A stretch of DNA of 64,000 nucleotides from Actinomycetospora callitridis (GCF_028737265.1 NZ_JAQZAK010000005.1:278371-342370); one strand, 5' to 3'. Shown: positions 50,854 to 59,318, counted from the stretch's first letter. The notes: generated by a model not told the origin, from the sequence alone. Numbers and translations: made by a program.

Positions 50854-52350
50854 ATGACGAATCTGGCGACGGCGCTGGTCGAGACGTCGAAGGAGCACGG
50901 CGATCGTCCTGCGCTGCGTCTCGACGACCAGGTCGTGACGTACGAACGGTTCCTCGACGCCGCGCGCGGCGTCGCGGGCCTGCTGCGGGCGCGGGGCGTC
51001 GAGCCCGGCGCGCGGGTGGGCATGGTCTTCCCGAACGTCCCGGCGTTCCCGATCGTCTTCTACGGCGCCGTGCTCGCCGGCTGCGTCGTCGTCCCGATGA
51101 ACCCGCTGCTCAAGGGCCGGGAGATCGAGTACTACCTCGACGACGCGGGCATCTCGGTGGTGTTCGCCTGGGACCAGGCCGCCGACGCCTCGCGCGAGGC
51201 CGCGCAGGGCCGCGACATCGAGGTGGTGGCCGTCGGCGCCGCCGGGCCCGACGAGGCCCAGCTCGACGGCACCCCGGTGGAGGAGCCCGTCGAGCGCGAC
51301 GACGAGGACACCGCGGTGATCCTCTACACCTCCGGCACCACGGGGTCGCCCAAGGGCGCGGAGCTGACCCACGCGAACCTGGCCACCAACGCCCGGGTCT
51401 CGTCGCGCACGCTGACCGAGCTCGGCACCGACGACGTCGTGATGGGGTGCCTGCCGCTGTTCCACGTCTTCGGGCTCACGTGCGGCCTGAACTCCGCGGT
51501 GCTCACCGGCGCCTGCCTGACGCTGCTGCCGCGCTTCGACGCGGGGAAGGCGCTGGCGATGATCGGGCGCGACGGCGTGACCGTCTTCGAGGGCGTGCCC
51601 ACGATGTACGCGGGCCTGCTGCACGTGGAGGACCGCGAGCAGTACGACGTGTCGTCCCTGCGCTCCTGCATCTCCGGCGGCTCGGCGATGCCGGTCGAGG
51701 TGCTCCGCGAGTTCGAGGAGACCTTCGGGTGCGTGGTGCTCGAGGGCTACGGGCTCTCCGAGACCTCGCCGGTGGCCTCGTTCAACCACCCCCACGCCGA
51801 GCGCAAGGCCGGGTCGGTGGGCACCCCGGTCGCCGGCATGGAGCTGCGCCTGGTCGACGACGACGGCAACGACGTGACCGGCGACGACCCCGGCGAGATC
51901 GCCATCCGCGGCGAGGGCCTGATGAAGGGGTACTGGGGCCGCCCCGAGGCGACCGCCGAGTCGATCCCGGACGGCTGGTTCCGCAGTGGGGACGTCGGCC
52001 GCCGCGACGACGACGGCTACTACTTCATCGTCGACCGCAAGAAGGAGCTGATCATCCGCGGGGGCTACAACGTCTACCCGCGCGAGATCGAGGAGGCCCT
52101 CTACGAGCACTCGGCGGTCGCCGAGGTGGCCGTGGTCGGGATCCGGGACCGGGATCTCGGCGAGGAGGTCGGCGCCGCCGTCGCCCTGCGCCCCGGCGCC
52201 GAGGTCGGTGTCGACGAGCTGCGCGCCTTCGCCAAGGAGCGCGTCGCGGCCTACAAGTACCCCCGCCACGTCTGGCTGCTCGACGAGCTGCCGAAGGGGC
52301 CGACCGGCAAGATCCTCCGCCGCGAGATCGAGCCGCCCGAGGGCCTCTAG
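50854..52350 (+). CDS. Long-chain-fatty-acid--CoA ligase
   Basis: An ANL-superfamily ligase of 498 residues. Motifs: adenylation loop YTSGTTGSPKGAELTH (about 154-169), the FHVFG gate region, GYGLSETSP, GWFRSGDVGRRDDDGYYFIVDRKKELIIRGGYNVYPREIE and the C-terminal PTGKILRRE with the catalytic lysine. It resembles medium- to long-chain acyl-CoA ligases. ATG at 50854 is 103 bases after the nos stop, perhaps cotranscribed. Convergent with the methyltransferase gene, separated by a palindrome. Confidence 0.94.
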   Translation: MTNLATALVETSKEHGDRPALRLDDQVVTYERFLDAARGVAGLLRARGVEPGARVGMVFPNVPAFPIVFYGAVLAGCVVVPMNPLLKGREIEYYLDDAGISVVFAWDQAADASREAAQGRDIEVVAVGAAGPDEAQLDGTPVEEPVERDDEDTAVILYTSGTTGSPKGAELTHANLATNARVSSRTLTELGTDDVVMGCLPLFHVFGLTCGLNSAVLTGACLTLLPRFDAGKALAMIGRDGVTVFEGVPTMYAGLLHVEDREQYDVSSLRSCISGGSAMPVEVLREFEETFGCVVLEGYGLSETSPVASFNHPHAERKAGSVGTPVAGMELRLVDDDGNDVTGDDPGEIAIRGEGLMKGYWGRPEATAESIPDGWFRSGDVGRRDDDGYYFIVDRKKELIIRGGYNVYPREIEEALYEHSAVAEVAVVGIRDRDLGEEVGAAVALRPGAEVGVDELRAFAKERVAAYKYPRHVWLLDELPKGPTGKILRREIEPPEGL

Positions 52351-52368
52351 AGGGTGCGCTACGCGCTC

Positions 52369-52408
52369 GTGAGCACTTCGGAGTGCCACAGCACTCCGAA
52401 CTGCTCAC
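52369..52408. terminator. Palindrome between convergent acyl-CoA ligase and methyltransferase genes
   Basis: gtgagcacttcggagtgc (52369-52386) pairs with gcactccgaactgctcac (52391-52408), 17 of 18 positions, around a 4-base loop. It begins 19 bases after the ligase stop and ends 8 before the methyltransferase stop. Confidence 0.88.
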
Positions 52409-52415
52409 ATGGGCG

Positions 52416-53354
52416 TCAGCCCACCTCGACGACCAGCCAGCCGCCGTGGTCGTCGGCGACGGTGAACGGGTGCGCGGAGCGCTCGCCGAGCGCGTGCAGG
52501 GCGGCGTGGTCGAAGGTCCTCAGGTGCCCGTACACGGGCTCGGCGACGTCCTCGTAGGGCACGGCCACCACCACGCGGCGGCGGGCGACGCGCAGCATCT
52601 CGTCGAGCACGGTCACCGTGTCCTGCGCGGGCAGGTGCTCGAGCAGGTGCACGGCGGTGATGGTGTCCACCGAGCGGTCCGCGGCGGGCAGCCGCCGGGC
52701 GTCGGCGACGACGGTGCGCACGGCCTCGTCGCGGCGCCGGGCGACGGCGCCGAGCAGGCCCATGGTGCCCGGGGTGTGGTCCGTCGCGACCACCGCGAAC
52801 CCCTCCTGGGCGAGGCGCAGCGGCAGGAACCCGAAGCACGAGCCGACGTCGAGGACGGTGCGCCCGCGGATCTCGGCGACCGCGCGCTCGTGCACCGGGG
52901 CGAAGCCCGCGAGCGACGACTCCGGCGGAGCGAGCGGGTCGGCGGGCTCGCGGGGGTGGCGGAGCACGGCGAGGCTGTTCGCGTAGAACGTCGACCACGC
53001 CGTGAGCGGGTCGCTGATCGTCGAGCGCACGATCCCGGTGAACACCCGCTCGAAGTCGGCCGCCGAGGTCACGACCCCGGAGAGCTCGCTCGCGACGAGC
53101 CCGGCGATGTCGTCGTCGAGCTCGTCGGGGCGCAGCCGGTGCAGCACGAGCAGACGGTCGCCCGGCCGGTGGACCTCGAAGTGGTCGGTGACCCGCTCCG
53201 GGGGCCGCGCGGCCACCAGCCGGACGGGCACGGGTGCCCGGTCGACGTGGCAGACGACGATCCCCGCGTCCTCCCACCGCCCCGGGTGGGACGGGGCGAG
53301 CGGATCGATGCGGATCGAGCCCGCGGCCACGGTAGGTGTGTCGCGGACGGTCAT
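52416..53354 (-). CDS. mftM: SAM-dependent methyltransferase, candidate mycofactocin glycan methyltransferase MftM
   Basis: A 312-residue protein. An N-terminal region of about 165 residues (EDAGIVVCHVDRAPVPVRLVAARPPERVTDHFEVH) is followed by a class I methyltransferase domain with VLDVGSCFGFLPLRLA (SAM motif I), ATDHTPGT and AVHLLEHLPAQDTV. The two-part layout and its place last in the operon mdo-moxR-vwa-MTase match the mycobacterial methyltransferase gene that methylates the mycofactocin oligosaccharide (MftM). I rely on gene order and layout, not an alignment. The ATG at 53354 is 7 bases from the VWA stop. An unrelated small-molecule methyltransferase is the alternative. Confidence 0.7.
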   Translation of the reverse strand: MTVRDTPTVAAGSIRIDPLAPSHPGRWEDAGIVVCHVDRAPVPVRLVAARPPERVTDHFEVHRPGDRLLVLHRLRPDELDDDIAGLVASELSGVVTSAADFERVFTGIVRSTISDPLTAWSTFYANSLAVLRHPREPADPLAPPESSLAGFAPVHERAVAEIRGRTVLDVGSCFGFLPLRLAQEGFAVVATDHTPGTMGLLGAVARRRDEAVRTVVADARRLPAADRSVDTITAVHLLEHLPAQDTVTVLDEMLRVARRRVVVAVPYEDVAEPVYGHLRTFDHAALHALGERSAHPFTVADDHGGWLVVEVG

Positions 53355-53361
53355 CGCATCC

Positions 53362-54906
53362 TCAACGCCCGATCATCTCGGCCGCCATGTCGTGGCTGAC
53401 CTCCGAGAGCCCGGTGAGGTCGCGGACGACGCGGATGCGGTCGACGAACTCCGCGTAGCGCGGCAGGTCGCAGGCGCCCAGGCCCCACGAGTAGCGGGGC
53501 TCCGGGGTCAGCCAGATCGTCTCCCGCGCCCGGCGGGTGATCTCGGCGAACGCCTCCATGTTGGCGTCGTTGCCGTTGCCCCGCCCGTCCCCGAGGACGA
53601 TCACCGTCGAGCGCCGGTTCACCGCCGACCCGTGGTCGTCCAGGAACGTCCCGAACGAGGTCCCGTAGTCGGAGTTCGCGTCGACGTCGAGCAGGTCGCC
53701 GCCGAAGATCAGCCCCAGGGCGTTCTCGACGGTGTGGTCGGCGAACAGGTCGGTGACCTCGATGAGGTCGGCCACGAACGCGAACGAGCGCACCTGGCCG
53801 AACATGTCCTGCAGGCCGTGGACGAGGTGCAGCGTGAACCGCGCGGTCGCGCGCACCGACAGCGACACGTCCGCGAGGATCACCAGGCGCGGCTTGTCCT
53901 CGGTGCGCTCGACCGTCACGGGGCGGAACGGGATGCCGTCGAAGCGCATGTTGCGCCGCATCGTGCGGCCGGGGTCGATCCGCCCGCGCGCCGACTCGCG
54001 GCGCTTGTGGGTCAGCGCGCCGTGCAGGGTCTTGGCCAGCCGGCGCAGGGAGTCCTCGAGCTGCTGGCGCTCGTGCTCCTCGGCCCGGTTGACCTCGGCC
54101 ATGTGCGCGTCCTCGTCGGCGTGCCCGCCGTCCATCACCCGCTGCTCGATCTCCAGCAGGCGCTCGAGGTGGCGCTTGATGGCCTCGGGGAGGTTCTCGA
54201 GCATCCCGGCCAGGCGCCGGCGCAGCGCCGTGGCGTCGCTCTCGTCGCCCTCGTCGGAGATCCCGTCCTCGACACCCTGCAGCCATCCCAGCAGGGCCTC
54301 CTGCTGGGCGACGTTGAGGTCGGCGTCGACCTTCGTGCCCGCGTCCGCGGCGATGTCCCCAGGGAGGCCGCCGCCGTGCAGGCGGTCGGTCTCAATCTGG
54401 ACCTTCTCGGTCGTCCCGGTCTGGTCGGTGGCGCCGTCCTTGGAGAAGACGATCTCGTCGGTCATCGCCGCGAGGTCGATCTTGTTGGCCTCCTGGTGCA
54501 GGTTGTACTGCTGGGCCATGTCCTCGGGGTCGAAGAACTCCTTGATGTCGACGGGCGTGCCGTGGTCGTGACCCTCCTGCGGGGTCTCGCTCGGCTCCTC
54601 GGAGAGCGTGAAGTTCTCCAGGGCACCGTCGTCGGAGAGGTCCTCGTGCCCGTGCCCGTGGCCGTGCCCGCGGTCCTCGGCGCCGATGCGCACCAGGGCG
54701 AAGAACGCATCGAAGATCTCGTCGAACGACTCCTCGTCGCGGACGTCCTTGACCAGCGAGACGCGCAGGGCGGCCTTGAGCGTCTCGCGGTCCGCGAGCA
54801 CGCCCGGCTCCCGCGCGCAGCGCATGGCGTCGAGGACCTCCGAGGTGGAGATCCGCACCTGCCGGATGCGGAGCAGCCGGACGAAGCGATGGATGCTGGC
54901 CTCCAT
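53362..54906 (-). CDS. VWA-domain protein with His-Gly repeat, methanol-dehydrogenase-linked
   Basis: A 514-residue protein. N-terminal helices (SIHRFVRLLRIRQVRISTSEVLDAMRC) are of the CoxE-like DUF58/VWA-associated type, then comes GHGHGHGHEDLSDDG and an acidic region, and a C-terminal VWA domain with the metal site DVSLSV (D-x-S-x-S) and LGDGRGNGND. MoxR/VWA pairs act as chelatase-like chaperones on metalloenzymes. It is 29 bases downstream of moxR and 7 upstream of the methyltransferase, in the methanol dehydrogenase operon. I infer a role in activating or metallating that enzyme. Confidence 0.88.
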   Translation of the reverse strand: MEASIHRFVRLLRIRQVRISTSEVLDAMRCAREPGVLADRETLKAALRVSLVKDVRDEESFDEIFDAFFALVRIGAEDRGHGHGHGHEDLSDDGALENFTLSEEPSETPQEGHDHGTPVDIKEFFDPEDMAQQYNLHQEANKIDLAAMTDEIVFSKDGATDQTGTTEKVQIETDRLHGGGLPGDIAADAGTKVDADLNVAQQEALLGWLQGVEDGISDEGDESDATALRRRLAGMLENLPEAIKRHLERLLEIEQRVMDGGHADEDAHMAEVNRAEEHERQQLEDSLRRLAKTLHGALTHKRRESARGRIDPGRTMRRNMRFDGIPFRPVTVERTEDKPRLVILADVSLSVRATARFTLHLVHGLQDMFGQVRSFAFVADLIEVTDLFADHTVENALGLIFGGDLLDVDANSDYGTSFGTFLDDHGSAVNRRSTVIVLGDGRGNGNDANMEAFAEITRRARETIWLTPEPRYSWGLGACDLPRYAEFVDRIRVVRDLTGLSEVSHDMAAEMIGR

Positions 54907-54935
54907 GAGCGGGGCCCTCCTCTCCGTCGGTGCGG

Positions 54936-56195
54936 CTAGAGCGCGCGGCGCTTGCCGAGGCCCGCGCCGAAGGAGCGGGTGCCCTGGCCGGAGCTCACCG
55001 GGCGCTTCTTGGGCGGCTCGGCCTCGCCGGTGCGGGCCTTCTCCTGGTACTCGCGACCCGGCGCGCCGTAGACGCCCGCGTGGCGGCCCTCCTGGTCCTT
55101 GGCCGCCCGCACCTCGCGGCCGTCGGGGCCGTCGTCCTCGTCGTCGGCGACGGGCCGCGACGTGGCCGGCGCCGGGCCGCTCGAGTGCCCGTCGTCCTCG
55201 TGGCCGTGCCCGTGGCCGTGACCGTGGCCGTGCCCGTGGGCGTCGGGGATCTCGGCGTTGGGGTCGACGAGCTTCGGCATCGCGCCGAGGGCCTTGGTGA
55301 CGTCCTTGTCGTACTTGACGACGACGCTCACGGTGTCCGAGAGGATCTGCGAGTTCAGCTCGTCGATGCCGAGCACGGCCAGCGTGCGCGCCCAGTCGAT
55401 GGTCTCGGAGATGCTCGGCGCCTTGCGCAGCTCGAGCTCGCGCAGGCCGCGGACGACCTCGACCAGCTCGCGCGCGGCGGCCTCGGGCAGCCCGGTGTTC
55501 TTGGAGCGCACGATCTCCAGCTCGCGCTCCGCGGTGGGGTAGTCCAGGAACAGGTGCAGGCAGCGGCGCTTGAGGGCGGCGGCCAGGTCACGCGTGTTGT
55601 TGCTGGTCAGGATGACGTACGGCGCGTTCTTGGCGACGAACGTGCCGATCTCCGGCACCGAGACCTGGAACTCGCCGAGGGTCTCGAGCAGCACCGCCTC
55701 GAGCGCCTCGTCGGCGCGGTCGACCTCGTCGATCAGCAGCACGACGGGCTCGTCGGAGCGGATGGCCTCGAGCAGCGGGCGCTCGGCGAGGAAGTCCTCC
55801 GAGAAGAACACGCTGTCCTGGTTCTTGATCTTCTCCACCGACGACGGGATGTCGGGGGCGTCCTGCACGATCTCGGCGATCTTCTCGCGGAGCATCTGGG
55901 TGTAGAGGAGCTGCTTGCCGTAGTCCCACTCGTAGAGGGCCTTGGTCTCGTCCTGGCCCTCGTAGCACTGCAGACGCAGGAACCGCCGGCCGGTGGCGAC
56001 GGCGAGCATCTTGGCGAGCTCGGTCTTGCCCACGCCGGCGGGGCCCTCGAGCAGCAGCGGCTTCTCGAGGCGGGTCAGCAGGAACACCGTCGTGGCCAGG
56101 CGCCGGTCGGCGATGTAGCCGTGCTCGGCGAGCGCGTCGACGACCTCGTCGACCGAGCCGAAGGGGGACGCGGTCTGGTCGGTCGGGGTGCTCAC
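54936..56195 (-). CDS. MoxR-type AAA+ ATPase with (HG)n repeat, methanol-dehydrogenase-linked
   Basis: A 419-residue AAA+ ATPase. Walker A GPAGVGKTEL is at about residues 50-59, Walker B LLIDEVDRAD near 150, sensor 1 LTSNNTRD. After the ATPase core (ends ~310) comes HGHGHGHGHGHGHEDDGH, about seven HG units, and a basic tail. The core is closely related in motif order (LQCYEGQDETKALYEWDYGKQLLYTQ) to the CoxD-like ATPase at 29.2 kb. GTG start at 56195. Separated by 126 bases and a hairpin from mdo. Partner of the VWA protein. Confidence 0.9.
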   Translation of the reverse strand: MSTPTDQTASPFGSVDEVVDALAEHGYIADRRLATTVFLLTRLEKPLLLEGPAGVGKTELAKMLAVATGRRFLRLQCYEGQDETKALYEWDYGKQLLYTQMLREKIAEIVQDAPDIPSSVEKIKNQDSVFFSEDFLAERPLLEAIRSDEPVVLLIDEVDRADEALEAVLLETLGEFQVSVPEIGTFVAKNAPYVILTSNNTRDLAAALKRRCLHLFLDYPTAERELEIVRSKNTGLPEAAARELVEVVRGLRELELRKAPSISETIDWARTLAVLGIDELNSQILSDTVSVVVKYDKDVTKALGAMPKLVDPNAEIPDAHGHGHGHGHGHGHEDDGHSSGPAPATSRPVADDEDDGPDGREVRAAKDQEGRHAGVYGAPGREYQEKARTGEAEPPKKRPVSSGQGTRSFGAGLGKRRAL

Positions 56196-56265
56196 GCAGC
56201 GCTTCCTCTCGTGTCGGGAGACGGGGCAGGGGCCCCGTCCTCATCAGTGTGTCCCGGAAGACACG

Positions 56266-56313
56266 CCGGTGCCCGGCAGGGCTGACGGAAAGTCAGTCCC
56301 CGCCGGGCACCGG
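56266..56313 (-). terminator. Nested hairpin after methanol dehydrogenase gene
   Basis: ccggtgcccggc (56266-56277) pairs with gccgggcaccgg (56302-56313), and within the loop ctgac (56282-56286) pairs with gtcag (56292-56296). It lies 9 bases after the mdo stop and before moxR, so it could attenuate read-through. Confidence 0.8.
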
Positions 56314-56321
56314 GTGGTCGG

Positions 56322-57614
56322 TCAGCTCAGCAGGTCGTCGAGGTCACCGTTGAGGCAGTGGTCGACGACGGGGCGCACCGTCGTGAAGGTGCACTCCTTG
56401 GGGTTGCCCGGCGTGCAGGCGTCCCCGAGGACGTGGTTGGTGATGCGGTCCACGTCGGCGTCGTTGCCCGTGATCGTCTTCTCGTTCTCGTAGAACTTGG
56501 TCGGGCCCTTGCCCAGCCGGTTCTTGGAGTACGAGTCCTGGGTGACGTCGGTGAACTTCTCCGGGATGCCCACGTCGCGCAGCAGACGGATGGCGGCGGC
56601 GAGCGCGGCCTCGGCGGCCTGGACGTCGGTCATGTGCGTGGTGTCGACGCCCATGGCCTGGGCGATGCGCGCGAAGCGCTTGTAGGCCACCGGCATGTTG
56701 AACGCCCACACGCGCGGGAGCGCGACGGCGTTGTTCAGGCCGTGGTGGGTGTCGTAGAACGCCGACACCGCGTGCGAGATCGAGTGGATGATCCCGAGGC
56801 CACCGGAGTTGAACGCCTGGGCGGCGATGTACTGCGCGTACATCATGCCCTCGCGGCCGGGCAGGTCCTGCCCGTTCCACACGGCCTCGCGGAGGTGGTT
56901 GTTGGTGAGCTCGATGGCCCGGATCGCGTTGCCCAGGCTCGGCTCGAAGTTCAGCCGCGAGACGTAGGGCTCCGAGGCGTGCGCGAGCACGTCGAAGCCG
57001 CACTGCGCGGTGAAGTCGACCGGGCAGTCGTAGTAGAGCACCGGGTCGTCGATCGCGAGGCTCGTCACCGAGTTGTCGTCGAACGCGACGTACTTGTGCG
57101 GGTTGTTCGGGTCGGTCGTGGTGTCGGTGATGACGTAGGCCCACGACGTCTCCGAGCCCGTGCCGGCCGTCGTCGAGACCGCGATGTGCGGCGGGTTCTT
57201 CGGGTTCTCGGACTGGTTGAAGCCCTCGAACTCGTTGACGTTGCGGCCGTCGTGGGCCACCGAGACGCGGGCGCCCTTGCACGCGTCGTGCGAGGAGCCG
57301 CCGCCGATGGAGACGAAGCTGTCACAGGAGTTCTCCTGGTACATCTTCACCGAGTCCATGACGTTGTAGTCCTTGGGGTTGGACTCGACCTGGTCGTAGA
57401 TGACCGTCTCGATCCCGTGCCACTTCATGGACTCGGAGATCTTGTGGACGATGTCCGTGCCGCGCAGGCCGGAGGTCATGATCAGCGTCTTCTTGAAGCC
57501 CATCTTGAGGGCCTCGGGGCCGATCAGCTCGTGCGAGCCGGGCCCGAGCAGCGCCCGCGGGAAGGGGTGGAACTCCTTGATCGGGAACGGCTTGAGCAGC
57601 TCGTCTACCTGCAT
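56322..57614 (-). CDS. mdo: NDMA-dependent methanol dehydrogenase (mycofactocin-dependent)
   Basis: A member of the iron-containing alcohol dehydrogenase superfamily in the subgroup of Amycolatopsis/Mycobacterium methanol:NDMA oxidoreductases (Mdo/Mno), which keep NAD(P)H tightly bound and need mycofactocin. The 430-residue protein begins MQVDELLKPFPIKEFHPFPRALLG; the nucleotide loop is SIGGGSSHDACKGA, and metal-binding residues lie in FDVLAHASEPYVS, IHSISHAVSAFYDTHHG. Length is the usual ~420-430. The ATG at 57614 has GGACCAGC before it and a divergent SDR beyond. It heads the mdo-moxR-vwa-methyltransferase group. mftABC is 2.4 kb away. Codon use is typical of the window. Confidence 0.95.
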   Translation of the reverse strand: MQVDELLKPFPIKEFHPFPRALLGPGSHELIGPEALKMGFKKTLIMTSGLRGTDIVHKISESMKWHGIETVIYDQVESNPKDYNVMDSVKMYQENSCDSFVSIGGGSSHDACKGARVSVAHDGRNVNEFEGFNQSENPKNPPHIAVSTTAGTGSETSWAYVITDTTTDPNNPHKYVAFDDNSVTSLAIDDPVLYYDCPVDFTAQCGFDVLAHASEPYVSRLNFEPSLGNAIRAIELTNNHLREAVWNGQDLPGREGMMYAQYIAAQAFNSGGLGIIHSISHAVSAFYDTHHGLNNAVALPRVWAFNMPVAYKRFARIAQAMGVDTTHMTDVQAAEAALAAAIRLLRDVGIPEKFTDVTQDSYSKNRLGKGPTKFYENEKTITGNDADVDRITNHVLGDACTPGNPKECTFTTVRPVVDHCLNGDLDDLLS

Positions 57615-57875
57615 GCTGGTCCTCTCGTCGGGGGTCCGGTCCGAGGGACCCGCGCGCCTGCGGGGTCTCTCGTGATCCGGCGCGACGCTAGGCGTGGCGC
57701 GGGTCACGGCGACAGGGGTACGCGGTGATCCCGACCACGGCGACGGTGCCCGTCCTGCACCTTCGGACAGGTGGGACGCCTGCCCATCGTGCAGCGTTGT
57801 CGCTCCATCGCTGTTGCCAGTCTTACGCGACAAGTGTGGCGGGTGGAAGAGTCGATCGCGGGGAACCTCCGGCGG

Positions 57876-58583
57876 GTGACCAAGGACCTGGCCGGACGGT
57901 GCGCGCTCGTCACCGGCGCGAGCCGGGGGCTCGGGCGCGCGATCGCCACCGGTCTGGCGGCCTCCGGGGCGCGCGTGATCGGGATGGCACGCGACGCCGA
58001 CGCGCTCGCCGAGGCCGCCGCGGCGTTCGGTGGTGAGGTGCTGGCGCACGACCTCGCCGACGTCGACGGGATCGCCGCGCGCGTCGACGAGCTCGAGGTT
58101 GACGTGCTGGTCAACGCCGCCGCGGTGATGAGCGCGAAGCGCTCGAAGACCCTCGACACGACGCTGGACGAATGGCGCGGCGTGCGCGCGGTCGACCTCG
58201 ACGCCCCCTTCGCGCTGATCTCGGCGTTGGTACCGGGGATGGCCAAGCGCCGGTGGGGTCGCGTGATCAACCTGTCGGCGTGCCTCGGGCGCATGTCCGG
58301 GCCGGGCACGGCCGGCGGGCTCGCGCCCTACCGCGTCGCCAAGGCGGGCCTCAACGCGCTGACCCGCAACCTGGCCCACGAGCTGGCGCTCGGGCGCCGC
58401 GGCGTCCTCGTCGACGCGACCTGCCCCGGCCACTGCCGCACCGACATGGGCGGGCCCGAGGCACCCCGGTCGATCTCCGACGGTGCCGACACGGCGTTGT
58501 GGCTCGCGCGGCGGGACTCGACCCCCTCCGCCCCCGCGCCCACCGGGCGTCTCTGGGAGGACCGGGCCGAGGTGCCGTGGTGA
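57876..58583 (+). CDS. Short-chain dehydrogenase/reductase
   Basis: A classical SDR of about 235 residues with TGASRGLGRAI (cofactor loop), NAAAVMSA, the catalytic Ser in INLSACLG and the YxxxK motif in YRVAKAGLNAL. It lacks the insert near the Rossmann loop that marks the mycofactocin-associated SDR subgroup, so it probably uses free NAD(P). The start is uncertain: GTG 57876 gives the standard opening MTKDLAGRCALVTGASRG, while GTG 57834 or 57843 would add 11-14 residues. Divergent from mdo; it may share promoters with it. Substrate unknown. Confidence 0.88.
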   Translation: MTKDLAGRCALVTGASRGLGRAIATGLAASGARVIGMARDADALAEAAAAFGGEVLAHDLADVDGIAARVDELEVDVLVNAAAVMSAKRSKTLDTTLDEWRGVRAVDLDAPFALISALVPGMAKRRWGRVINLSACLGRMSGPGTAGGLAPYRVAKAGLNALTRNLAHELALGRRGVLVDATCPGHCRTDMGGPEAPRSISDGADTALWLARRDSTPSAPAPTGRLWEDRAEVPW

Positions 58584-58586
58584 CGA

Positions 58587-58822
58587 GATCGCGGCTTCGG
58601 TGACGAACACCCACAGATCTGCGAGCGCTCGTCACCGAATCCGCGATCATGCCGGGGTCGGCCGGTCCTCCTGACGACTTCGGTGGCGCAACCCGCGCTC
58701 AGCGCGGGATTCGCCACCGAAGTCGTGGCTGGTCCGCACGGGCTGGTGCCGGCCGCGTCGCTCGGGTAGCAAGATCTGCAGTGGTGGAGCGGACGCTCCG
58801 CTCAGCGGAACGAACGCTCCAC
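58587..58822. repeat. Three successive palindromes in the SDR-gntR gap
   Basis: Palindrome 1: gatcgcggcttcggtgacga (58587-58606) with 58629-58648, 19 of 20 paired. Palindrome 2: acgacttcggtggcg (58674-58688) with 58712-58726, exact, plus an inner cccgcgct/agcgcggg stem. Palindrome 3: gtggagcg (58784-58791) with cgctccac (58815-58822) around tccgctcagcgga. The surrounding 372-base gap (58584-58955) has no gene. Two converging stops flank it, so one or more act as terminators; three in a row is excessive for that. Confidence 0.88.
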
Positions 58823-58955
58823 GGAACCGGATCTTTCGCCGTCGCGCGGTGAACGAGCCCCCGATGCGGCGGGCGAGGTCGAGAGGACGCCCGGAGGTCG
58901 AGCGGGTGACTGCGGGGGTCCGGGGGTTCCCGGCCACCCGTCGCCGACGACGCGA

Positions 58956-59318
58956 TCAGGGGTCGGCGAGGGCGGCCCGGGCGAGGTCGAGGGCGCGCTC
59001 GGGGGAGACGCCGAGGGCCGTGACGCGGCGGGCGTACTCCGCGGCCAGCTCGCGCGCCGGGTCGGGCCTGCCCTCGTCGCCGACGACGAACGTGCCCAGG
59101 CGCCCGCGGGTCTCGACGATCCCGGCGGCCTCGAGCTCGCGGTAGGCGCGGGCGACGGTGCCCGGCGCGATGTTGAGGTCGGTGGCGAGGCGGCGCACCG
59201 CGGGCAGGCGGGTGTGGGGTGCCAGCCCGCCGGTCCGGGCGAGCTCGCTGATCCGCGCGCGGAGCTGCTCGTAGGGCGGGTCGGTGGACGCCGGGTCGAG
59301 ATCGATCAGATCGCTCAC
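58956..59318 (-). CDS. GntR-family regulator, YtrA-like short form
   Basis: A 120-residue winged-helix protein. DPPYEQLRARISELARTGGLAPHTRLPAVRRLATDLNIAPGTVARAYRELEAAGIVETRGRLGTFV is the whole GntR DNA-binding domain; only about 40 residues (a helical dimerisation part) follow, as in the YtrA subfamily. YtrA-type regulators usually control ABC-transporter operons, none of which is adjacent. The GTG at 59318 overlaps the mftR stop by four bases, so it is coupled to mftR. It may co-regulate the mycofactocin genes. Confidence 0.9.
   Translation of the reverse strand: MSDLIDLDPASTDPPYEQLRARISELARTGGLAPHTRLPAVRRLATDLNIAPGTVARAYRELEAAGIVETRGRLGTFVVGDEGRPDPARELAAEYARRVTALGVSPERALDLARAALADP

Noticed and set aside
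57876..58583. Mycofactocin-dependent SDR
   Set aside because: The sequence near the cofactor loop is the plain TGASRGLG form without the insertion seen in the mycofactocin-linked subgroup.
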